A stretch of 64,000 nucleotides of DNA. Source: Scolanthus callimorphus (taxonomy: Eukaryota > Cnidaria > Anthozoa > Actiniaria > Edwardsiidae). Every line of letters starts with the position of its first letter. Position 1 is the first letter of the stretch. Positions 41,589 to 52,397 of this stretch are shown piece after piece. The position numbers and the translations under genes are program-made. The DNA is taken from contig CM066920.1 of assembly GCA_033964015.1 (NCBI GenBank), positions 7,717,912-7,781,911 of the forward strand. The letters are read 5' to 3'. The notes under the pieces are model-generated. The model worked only from the letters and a program-made list of their open reading frames with translations, was not told the origin of the DNA and did no database searches.

Positions 41589-44500
41589 TCAAACATCTGT
41601 TGATCGTAGATATCTCAGCTTGTCGAAGTCTTGTTCTTTGACATCCAGTTCACTTGGTAAACTCGGACTTTTATCTTCTATTGCTGTCTCTGTAACTGTT
41701 CCTGAAAAAGGGAAACAGACAAAAAATACATCAAAACTATGTAGTGGAGAACGTGGCTTCGAGCACAACTACGGACCACGTCAAGATTTTCAGAAGTTGA
41801 AGGCCACGAATGTTTCTATTTTTAATGGCCGGAAAACAGTAAGCGACCGGGAAACCCATTTCTCTACTATAGCGCGCAATGAGCTCTTCCGCCCGTTCAA
41901 AATTTCACGAATTTTGTGGAATAGCGCTACGCACAGATTCTAAAATAAGATCACGAGACTCAGACAAACAATCAATCCCTCTGTAATTCCATTCAGAAGG
42001 ATCGCGCTCGAAATACGAGCCAGGGTAGGAGTACATGCAAGCTCTGGTATAATAAGTGGAACTACCAGTTTACCAATTCATTTTGCATCGTTCTTTAAAA
42101 AAAAGGTGTATTTGTTTGTCTGAGTTTTTAATTAGTGTGACGTCATCTGTGCGCAGCGCTATTGAACATTCCATGGAAATCTGGAAATGTTACTAAACAT
42201 AACAATGACAATAATTAAAACAATGACAAATGCAACGGAAATGTAAATGATAAAGATGACTCATTTCTAGGGGATAGTGATAATGATAATGATGTTCATC
42301 GTTTATTACCACTTCTCATGGACCGCCTTCTCTCGTAAAAGTTCTTGATTGGAGATTTCCTAAAGAAGAAGGCGACAGCGACGAATCCGATCAGAGCCTC
42401 GACCCCAGGGATTACAGCAAAGGCAGTGCGCATGTAGTCCATGCACGCCAGGCATACACCTCTGAAATGTGAACAAAAAGCATGGCAATTATTTCTATTG
42501 ACTTCATGGCCAAAACCATTGAACGACGCAATTACACTTATTTACAGTGCTCGACCTTAGCGGTTGTAAGAAATGCTTCAGGACAAGTGAAAACTCAGGG
42601 GCACTAGTCATAGGACCAGCAGCAATTTTGTGCGAATATAAACGTGAAACATTTTGCTGGTGTGTGGTTTGTTGTTTAAAAGTGTTCACACTGTTTTTTG
42701 AGCGTGTTTTGTGTCAACAAAATGAAATATTTAAGGCTAATGAGTATGTCTATATTTTTACAACATTTTGTTATACCATAATTGGACAACTAGAAACTTG
42801 GCTAGGACATGTAACTTTTCCTGGGACTAGTGGCCAAAAAGTTAAGGTCGAGCACTGATTTATTTCGCTAATTTGAGCACCAAAGAAAACCAGAAATTCT
42901 GCTCTTACCCGTGGCTTTCAGGTGTGTTCTCTTGTAGTCCCAAAACGATAAGACCTAGTGTAAGCTTATCAACAAACGCCATTACTGCGTACACAATACC
43001 GCTAGATTCCTGTGGCGAGAGGGAAAGAATAGCGCAGAACATGAGAAAATGCACAATGTGTTAGCACCTTTAATTAAGGTGGATCCTGTTTATTTACTGA
43101 ATAAAAACTCCAAAACTAGCTTGATCGAAGGCAATGAGGACTGTATACGACATAAAACATATCTGGCGCCATAGCCTGCTCGGTGTTTTATCGCGATAAA
43201 CCCGGTCCGTTCGCTGATCGGGCGCAATCTTGGATTTTGAGAAGCGCGTGGCCCCGGCTCTTACTAGAGCCTCCCCTGCGAGGTGAGCCGGCGAGCTCTG
43301 GGTACGAGAATGAATGATAACAGTAGAGAGTCGGGTGAGATCAGTAACTGCGCACGCTCAATGACCCAGCGCCTCTGCGGGAGAGCTGGCCAAAGGTCAC
43401 CTCAGGGAAAGGGGTTTTCAGCGACCACGGGACCCCAGATACTCCATACATGGTTCATCCTACTGTGCGTCTGTATATCTATAAGACATTTGGAGAGATT
43501 TATACGGAGGACACTATGATGAACCATATATGAAGTACCTATCGACCGAAAAAAATAAACAACGCTGGATCTTCAGAGCGTGGTAAGTGCGAAGTCCGAC
43601 TGGAGACAAGGATAACAGGGATCTTTTACCTTGTCCTCGCCGATCAGTTCAGAGACCATAGCTAATGACGTCACAAGCATGAATGATATCCCAGCACCGA
43701 GCGTTATCGTCGGCGCGTAGATGGCGTCACGTGATTCCAAGGGGTTGAAAAACATCCAGGCATCACTCGCTATCACTACTACTGCGGCTGCGCAATAGAG
43801 AATCTAGAGACAAAATAGATAAAGATTATAACACCATATTACATGTGCCGACAGTGTATAACAGAAAGTTCACGGAAATGTGCGAAATGTAATAACCAAG
43901 GCGGGGAAAGGCCTCGGCATTAGCTGGAGCCTTGTTGTTTTCGCTTTCAGATTAGTGCTGAAATAAAATTCGAGGTTTATCTTCTTGCAGAGCTGCACGG
44001 AGTAACGCAACGCGCTCCGCGCCACAGGCAATTTTTGTCGTGCGCTTATTACCCGCGCATGAGTGCCCGCTAAAAATGCTTGGGCCGCGCGTGTTCCAAA
44101 CGTCTTCTTAGCGATACATTAAAGTGCGGCGAGTATGACCAAAATTGTATCCTTCCTATAAATCTACTATGTTGTACTATAAGGCATTGAAAACATCTTC
44201 TCCAAAGCGATACAAAACAAACACGACTCTTTGCTGCTGAGACAAATCTTCTCAAATTCATAAACAATTTATCTAGCGTCAACAAAGAAAATCATAAGAG
44301 TAAAGGAGGTCTGGGCACGCGGTTTTTGAGATTTAAATTCCTTGTTTTTCTCGACCATAAATGATTCGTTTGAGAAATTATATCAAAAACTCGACAGTGT
44401 TTTTCATCGGGTCGGTTGAAAACCTAGGTGTTTGGAAATCATGTCCCATGTTCGATATATCACATCAACACATGTACTTACTCTGTTTGAGAATTTCCTG

Positions 44501-47500
44501 TTTAACATTTTGACGAACGCACTAGAGATGATGCCGGCGATGAGAATTATGAGCGGGAAGTACGCGATGGCTTCCTGTAAACAAACGAACAAAGTAGTGC
44601 ATATTGAGCTAGTGCTTACTGAGCATTAAATGTGGATTTTCCCACAAATTAAAGCAAATTATAATTATAACGACATTATCGGTAAAATAGGGCACGCGTG
44701 ATGTTGAGAGACACTCGGAATGTTTTAAAGAGGGAGTATGCGACCCGGAATACGCCTCCAAGAAAACACATGTCCTTATCAAGACAGAGTTGTCAGCTAT
44801 TTATGTCGAGAAAAAGGTAAGAAAAAGGCTTTGACATCAATTGATATGCGGTATAAGAACGATTTGCAACTTAGCCAAAATGACAGTCTTCTACTGGGAC
44901 TTTTCTTGATATGCACTGATCGTGCGTCTTAAAGAAGGGTGACCTGTGATCCGTTTGCACTAACCTTTGGAAACTGCATAGTCTCTGTTAAGTATATTGG
45001 GAAGTATGTCTGCGTAAGATTAGCGACATTTTGCGTCGCGAAGTAAATCACCATCATCTGAAACAAGAAAGAAAGAAGGTAAAATCAGGATTTCGGCCAC
45101 TGAGAAAATAGTAATTCGCACGTGTGAAAAATTACGATAATGACCACTATCGCGAATTCATAGTCTCAATCGAAAAAAAAATTCACAAAAGAGTTTCTAT
45201 AATAAACAGAATAATACATGGGCGCTTGGAGATATGAAATTTATCTTCTCGTGTTCACATTTGATATTCAAAATTTGAACACTCGAAGATAAATCCATAT
45301 CCCCGCGTCCATGCATTTTTCTCTATAACTAGACAAATAGAGAGAAAGGACAAGACAGACCAAAATTTATGCCAACGTTTTGGACTCTTTACTTTCAGTC
45401 CTTCATCAGGGCGGTTACTATATACTAGCTAACATACCACGTAAAAGTCGGGGCTACAAAACCATTCTTTTATTGTCTTTTGTCTTCTCACTGCTTGTTT
45501 AGGAGGATGACGGTCGATGATCTGTAAATGTTGTCCTCCGCTGTTGTACTCTTCCTCCAGAGCCTGTTTCTCGGGGTCACGGCATCGTAGTGGTTCTTTC
45601 TCTTTTGTCTCTGATGGCGCAGGTACTTCGACTAATAATGAAAAGGAAAATATGGAAATGAAAAATGGGAGAAAAACAAATGGAAGGCAAACTGAACGTG
45701 AAATATACGAAACACCAAGGCGCTGGGGTGGAACAGTGGCAAAAATCTGTGGGTCGTTAAAACAAGAGTTCATTACTAAGAGTGTTGATCGCTTCTAAAT
45801 CCAACGCTAACTTAGTAGAATAGGTGCTATTTATAGAATCACATTTCCTAATGAACACATTCTCGTGACCTGAAAGTGGTCTTTTGTCTGTAGAAATCAA
45901 TCTATTGCTTTTGCATTGACTTATTCTCGGGGCTTATGAGAATAATTAATCCTTCCTCTTCTTCTTCTTCCTCTTCTTCTTTTGGTTATCCCACCTCCTT
46001 CAACGATGAAGATTCTGCTGAGTTTGAGTAATGTAAAGGTGCCAAATCAACAAACTTTGTGATGTGCAAGTGGGTTTAAATAGTAAAAGTGTTGTTTACA
46101 AGAACAACTGATTTTGACCTTAAAAATAACACAAGCTAATGTGAACTGATCGCCACTCCTAGTAATGGAGACTCCTGTTTTACATCTATGTTTTACCTCT
46201 ATTCGCGATAGTCTTGTTTCTTGATACCTCGTCGACTCCCCAGTGGAAAATGAAAGCAAAGATGCCGCCTGTTATCAAGACGATTATGGTTTGATACTGG
46301 AAGAGAGGATTCATAAAGAATTTGTTACTTTTTATTCTTGTCCTTGGCGTCTTGCAGGCACATCCTCTCATAATTTTGGCGACATATTCGTCTCATGTGA
46401 TCGTTTCCACACTAAAGAAACGGACAGACAAATGTAAAACGTAATCTTTGGAAATTGTCCGTCTGTTTGAACGTGCTCGAGGACGATTTTTTTAAATGAA
46501 ATTTAGACGTCCAAAACAGTTTTTAGTTTTCACTGTAAACGATTTGTTAATCCAGATAGTTTGCTAGTCAGACGATTTTGTTTCTTGTCTGTCCGTCTCA
46601 TTAGACGTGTGAAAAGGAATGCGGTCAGGTCTACCCATACCGTAAAAGGTTTCTGGACTTTGGAGTCTATCTGCGTTTCCTTATTCTCCCTGAGCAGAAT
46701 CCATGTACACAGATACACATATACTCCACAGCCTAGCTTTAGGGCGGACCTGGGGAAGAAACAACAAGTTGTTGACTCGACTTTTCGTTCCTTCAAATCG
46801 CATCAGGTTGCAAAGAGTTTCGTTTGAAATCTCCGCGACATCACGTGACAAAAATTGTGGTTGGTCGCGCCGAGTTGTACCTAGTTTACATTAGGGGAAC
46901 GTCTAATTTTCAGTTGAGGCTGGGCCGTTCTTATTTTTGGAGCAGTTTGAGGCTGGGAATGTTCTTACGGATGTTCTTACATTTCAGTGACGTCGGAACC
47001 TGAAATATGATAGATCTTATAGAAGGATACATACCAATCAAGTATTTAAGAGAGTTTATAAATGCAATATTGAAGGTCGTTATTTGATTCGTTATTTGAT
47101 TCTGGAGTTTGAAAATAAATCTATTTTGCTCCTGTCTGAGGCTCAGGCATGTTCTTAGCATGTTCTTAACATTTGGGTAAATTTCAGGCTGAAAACGTTC
47201 TTATAAAAAAGGTTTGTATAAAAAAAAAGAAGGGTGTATCCAGCCCAAGTAGAGCCGCAAAATCCCATGTATGCCCACGGGTATCATGAGTCTCGTAACA
47301 GCAGTAAGCGAGAAAAGGTTTTATCAATGCCATTAAAAAACTCGATTCAACGTGTTCCGAAAGCTGAAAACTATTTATTTACATATGCCAACTCAATTAG
47401 CGAGCTGAAACCACTTTTCATGTCCAGACGACTTTTTTTAGTAAGTTCAAGAGGATTTCGCCTCTCGCGCTCATCAAGAGTCTCTATAAACTTGGGATCT

Positions 47501-50500
47501 TTCTTTCAATGATCCCTTGAGTAAATAAGAATTGAAGATTGAATGTCACGGTTTTAAGGCTAAATTTCGTTACCTTATGAAGTTCAATTCGGAAAGAAAT
47601 AAGTCTTAATTTGCACAGAATTTTTAGATTTGTTTCCTTCTTTTTCTCGACATTAAATCATTCGCTTTAGAAGCTATATCAAACATTGCACTCGGCAGTG
47701 TATAACTTTCCTCAGGATTTCCAAATACCTCGAAGTCGGTTAAAAAACCTCGGCTTTACCTCGTTATTTCCGCCCACTTCTCGATGTTTTGAAATCTTGA
47801 TAAGACAATCTGCCTCGTGTTTGATATATTACTTATAATATAGCTACGATATAACGCGCGCTCTGATTGGTCCAAATCTATGCTCTATTTCACCGATAAA
47901 GTAATGGTTTTCTCCCGCTTTATCATAAATGCATTAGAGCACAACTTTCTATGACTTTATCGGCGAATAGAGCACTTCGTCTGGGCTTGTGATTTTACAA
48001 TGTTCTCGTGTCTCTCCCAACATCACAAGTGCTCTATTGAGCCGTTAAAGTCACAGAAAGTTGTGCTCTAATGCTTACATCATATCAGCTAATATAAAGA
48101 ATATAAAGAATAAAGAATAAAATATAAATATAAATATATATAAATAATAAATTTGAATGCTGAACCGACGATAATATGCATGCTTGGACGCATTACAGTC
48201 GTTTTAAGATAAATCCCGCCGCAAAGTTTCACAACATAGAAGAAAAGAAAGTGTCGATGACGTTGATTTCCCTGCTGTGCCGGGGGCGGTGATTAATCTC
48301 ATAGGGGGATGTAAGAGGATCTGTTGCTTGCTTGGAAAACATCCAAAATATTCTCACGTGGAGACACCACCCAGACTCAAAATGCGTAAGGGACACATTT
48401 TCTTTTGAACCCAGTCGGTTTTGCACTAGGAGAGATTATCAAATTCAGCTTTTGCTATTTTGTTTTGGTTATTAGAAAGATTCGCACGGCTTGCCATTTC
48501 GTACCCTGCTAGCAGAGGCTTTTCTCTGGTATTTCGCTCTATTTGTGTTAGTGTTCGCGGTTCGTGGAAAATAATAAAAACATAAACAACATTACATGGG
48601 AGGAAAATGTAGAAAATGGAACCCCTTTTTCATATTTTGGGTTTTGGAATCCCCCTTTGTATTCCAGGATCCCGCGCCAGTGCAGTCCGTTGTACGAGAC
48701 AAGCACACACGTGAAAAACAAAATCACGGCTGACTATGCAACAAAGGCGTCGGTCACTTTTTTGTGCATCGTGCTCATTCCATTATAAAGGGGCGCGTGA
48801 GAACATGCAACGTTTTTCGTTTTTATTCCTTCTGGAATGGCAATTCTTATTGAATTTGTTTTTAATTCACGGTAGCGTGTAATTTGCGTTAAATTTACAC
48901 CGGCATGCCGAGTATTTGGCAAGCGCGTATCTACACTACAAAAGTCACGTAAGTTCAAGATTAGAGCCTTGAAAAAATCTTAGAAAAATGCATGGTGTCT
49001 TGTCGGCCTTCAACTTCGCATGGGGATGCCGTCAAAAAGTACTTTTGCTTCGCATGATCTTTCATTTTAACAGATACACTTCAGATAATGCACTTCTTCG
49101 TCGCCATTTTTGTTATCATAAAAAGGCTTCACAAAAAGCTACTTATTTTTGCATTGTACCGTTTAGCACGTTTTACCACACAAAGGAAAGAAAGCTTTTA
49201 AAAGTACATACCCTTCGCGTCAAGTCTTTCAGTGTTTCAAAAACAATGCAATGCATTATGGACGGGGTAGAATCGAATCTGCCCGGCAAGAAAGGTCAAA
49301 CTCAGAAACTCGGCTTGTCTCAACTTGCCTAGATAATGCGAAGAAAAAAAACATCCTACATAGCACCGTGTAATTATAAAGTGGATATTTACTTGCTTAT
49401 CACCATAGTTAATAGAGGGAATCTGCATTTTAACTACGTGACCACTGAGATGATTATAAAACAAAAACATGATTTTTGTCATCAAATCCCACACGTTAAC
49501 GGGGCTCTCGCACGCTTGCTGGTCACTTCTCTGACAAGAAAATAGCTCAAATCGCAATCCAATTCCATCCTCTTGATAACAGCTCAAAACAACCTAGAAC
49601 TGCATTTTTCTAACACTTGAAAGGTTTTTCTATTAATCTGGACGATTATTTTGATTACTACGGGCAAATGTACATGTGTTTTCACGGTCACAATTTTCCT
49701 TATTTTATGTCCACGATTGACGAATATTAAGCGTGTGAGTGCCCCTTTAACTGCGGTACCGCTACGCAGACTGAGATCAAAAGAGAGACGAGATCAACCG
49801 AAACACGGAATACCACGAAATCGGGAGTGAAATTGGAAGGTGATTTGGCGCTAATAACAGTGCTCAAAGAATTTCACAAAACAGCTCAATATTCATAGGA
49901 CAACTAATTCGTTTTCACGGTACATTAGGTGGGCTGACCAACCGATACGTCTTTTCAAATCACCCAATAGCAATATCTCTTTAAAGCTTCAATTTGCTGC
50001 ATGACTAGCTCCACAAGTGATAAACAAAATAGTAAGATCTCGACAGCAAAAATATAGAACACAGAAAGGAGTTACTTCATTCGCTAAGAATTGAAGTGTT
50101 TACAGTAAATAAATCTTGACTTTTTTCATAAATTTATCAATAAACTAAAGGTTGTTCGGTAAGCATACAGAGTCTTCGATGGATGTTTTTTTGTAGGAAA
50201 ATATTGAGAATGACCAAGGTCGCATGGGGTTTCAATGTCAGGTTTAAAAACTGCGTCACCAATCACAAAAAAAGTCGTGTTTCTTGTCAAAAGACACCAT
50301 ATCCATAGTGACAAGCATTTATAATAGAACACGAACAGAAACGGTATGGATACGATTACTAGACGAGAAAGTAGCGAAAGTGGGTCATCTCCCGGGGATT
50401 TTTCGGCAAATTCTTGAATTTCCTGTGAGTGATACGGTGTCCGAGCCGGATTTCCGTCATCCGGAGAAGAAAGGTTGCTACAAGGAGGTTTTATTTCTTT

Positions 50501-51602
50501 AATAAATATGCACCATATTGCTCATTACTAGGGTTTGAAAACTCGTTCCAATAGCTTGAAAATTGTGTTTTATTCAAGTGCAAAGATTTCGATGATATAG
50601 TATGAGACGGCACACGACGCCTGACTGAATGTGACATCTTGTTGCAGTCATTTGAGACCGATAAAACATACACCATGATAACCTTGTCAAAAACGATGTT
50701 ATATATCCCAGGACGGATCAGAACAGAGTGAAGTACTTGTTTATGTAGTACAAAGCGTTAAGGGAAACGTTAATTTTTATTTTACGGTTTAAATCTATCT
50801 CGCTTTGCTTTCTAGCTTGTACAGGGTTATCTTTCAATTGCCCATTGCGTAACCTTAAAGTTACTTTATGTTTGTTCAATTCCGCCAAGTTCAGCTTCAT
50901 AAAAAGCCCCATAATCACTCCAGCCAATAGATACTTAATGTTGAATCAATTTGAAAGTTCCCAAAAATAAATTACCATGAGAAATAAAAGCTGATACTGA
51001 ACTTTCAAAGGCTGTTTGTTACTAAAAGGCTGTTTGTTAGTAAAATATTTGCGGGTTCAGTGATAGTCTTACCTTATAGCGCTCAACTCTACAGCATCCT
51101 TGCTTCTACTAGCGACTATAGGCATCAGTGATAAATGACTAATTTCCACCATTGGCCAGCACATGTTGAATAAAAACGTTAAGATCCCAAAATAAGTCAC
51201 CTTTTCCCATTCCTCAGTGGCAGCATCGCACAAGAGGCAAGGGCTAAAAAGAAACGGCCAGATTAGCGCGATTCCAACCGAACCAAACAAGTGCCAGATC
51301 TTCTTGTTTCCATAACGTTCGCCGACTATTCTAGTGATCTGTTTATCGCACAGGTAGCCGATAAACGGAGTAGAGAAAGCGTCGGCGAGTTGTGAAGCTA
51401 GAAATATATAGCCCGCATTGACCGCTGTGAGGCCCATAACTTTGGTGAAATATATGAGAGAGTAGCTGAACCAAGCTTGGATGCACAAATCGTTGAAAAC
51501 ATGTCCAACGCCGTAGGAAATGCGCTGTTTTAGGGGTGTCCTGCCTTGCTTGACTAACTTTGGCTTTTTTTCACCACAAAGTTTGTGAATTAAGGCCCTC
51601 AT
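41589..51602 (-). CDS. MFSD12-like transporter B (10 coding exons)
   Basis: Major facilitator superfamily, MFSD12-type, 552 residues. Minus-strand exons: 51602-51073, 46749-46641, 46296-46197, 45631-45438, 45057-44965, 44574-44482, 43803-43630, 43009-42909, 42461-42310, 41701-41589. All have GT/AG borders and all frames join. Best preserved of the three: GVGHVFNDLCIQAWFSYSL in TM1, ADAFSTPFIGYLCDK at the TM2-3 loop, IWHLFGSVGIALIWPF, VANLTQTYFPIYLTE in exon 5, VTSLAMVSELIGEDK in exon 7 and VDKLTLGLIV in exon 8. These match the vertebrate MFSD12 pattern (lysosome-related organelle membrane, cysteine import); substrate here is inferred only. The cytoplasmic loop between halves is about 75 residues, charged, without repeats. 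The tail ends in STDV, a class I PDZ-ligand-like sequence. Intron 1 is over 4 kb. Confidence 0.92.
42545..42857. mobile_element. Non-autonomous DNA element, CAGTGCTCGACCTTA ends
   Basis: Inverted ends CAGTGCTCGACCTTA at 42545 and TAAGGTCGAGCACTG ending at 42857, flanked by the direct repeat ATTTA on each side. Internal sequence (ATTGGACAACTAGAAACTTGG and GGGACTAGTGGCCAAAAAG) matches 10132-10551. The CAG...CTG ends are hAT-like, but a 5-bp duplication is shorter than the usual 8. In intron 8 of gene B. Confidence 0.75.
43271..43312. repeat. Dispersed repeat, GAGCTCTGGGTTCGAGAATG family
   Basis: CCTCCCCTGCGAGGTGAGCC followed by GAGCTCTGGGTACGAGAATG. Similar units occur at 53737-53776, 53919-53960 and twice in 55004-55104. 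GGTTCGAGAATG resembles a polymerase III B box, so this may be a SINE part, but no A box is obvious. Confidence 0.6.
45957..45990. repeat. CTT microsatellite
   Basis: Imperfect CTT/CCT triplet run in intron 3 of gene B. Confidence 0.8.
46860..51072. other. Long intron 1 of gene B
   Basis: No additional exon found in over 4 kb. It contains TGTTCTTA/ACATTT-like reiterations at 46930-47210, a foldback at 47931-48074 and an AT-rich tract of ATATAAA repeats at 48096-48150. Open frames at 48988-49332 and 49237-49587 overlap on opposite strands, and neither shows domain-like sequence. Confidence 0.5.
47931..48074. mobile_element. Foldback element in intron 1 of gene B
   Basis: GCATTAGAGCACAACTTTCT at 47931 pairs with AGAAAGTTGTGCTCTAATGC ending at 48074. 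A second pair (AATAGAGCACTT and AAGTGCTCTATT) lies inside. Confidence 0.82.
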
Positions 51603-52154
51603 CTTTTCCTTTTGGCGGCTGTGAGGATTCTAAGTTCGAACTTGGTTTTTGATCCCTGCGGGCTACTTCTGCAGCGCGGAATGGATTGGAGTTACACTAC
51701 GGAAATGAAGAAGGAAAAGGTCATGACCATGTTAGTGAAAAACCCTGGCTGATTATTAATAGGTTGAATATAGATCAAGAATTGACCAATCAGCTGCCGA
51801 GAATCTTCTTTGTCGTGAAGCTCACATGACGGTAACATGGGTCGTGTTCCAGCTTCATAATATTAAAATCCATTAGCTTCGAGCAAAAATTTCAACATGT
51901 TTAAGTGGCGTTTCTCCAAGTGCTTTGATGCAGGGTTTCACTTCGCAAGAACATCAACGCACTTATATTTACAGTATTTTGGAAAGGGGGTATAAACGTA
52001 CTTTGCAAGTAGAGATAAGCGCCCGTTTGCGGCCATAGTGTCAAATGTTTAAATTTCTTAGCGAACAAAGAATTTTGAAAAGTCGCCTTCTCCAACGTTC
52101 TTGAAGATGCAAAGTTTCTAAGCAAACACGGTTCTAAAATATATATATCTTACC

Positions 52155-52397
52155 TTGGAAAATTTGTGTAGTCTCTTCGCGTTCGCTAACTTTGGCTGTT
52201 CGAGGTCTCGATTTCGCTTCAGTTCTGAATGGCAACCACTGTTTATGTATGTATAAAACCCCAGTCTTATTCAAAACAATCACAAATAACCAAAGACTAA
52301 ATCCACTGGCTATGTAAAGCCACTCAGATTTTGTCTCTCTATCGCCTTGGACAACCACTCCGTACACGCGCGCCTCAAAGACCCGAGCGCTGCACAA
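52155..52397 (-). other. Candidate upstream exon of gene B
   Basis: A minus-strand open frame with one hydrophobic segment (LYIASGFSLWLFVIVL) ends at a clean donor, CCAAG/GTAAGA, at 52155/52154. A possible acceptor (GCGCTGCAG) lies at about 51672, 70 bases upstream of the gene B start. It is either an untranslated first exon whose open frame is accidental or an exon of an unrecognised gene. A chance donor is not excluded. Confidence 0.35.

Noticed and set aside
41377..41943. 188-codon open frame on the plus strand
   Set aside because: Antisense to the last exon of gene B and made of pyrimidine-rich low-complexity sequence at its start.
49237..49587. 116-codon minus-strand frame in intron 1 of gene B
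   Set aside because: It overlaps a plus-strand frame of similar length, does not match the MFSD12 exon 2 pattern (found at 46749-46641) and shows no splice sites in phase.
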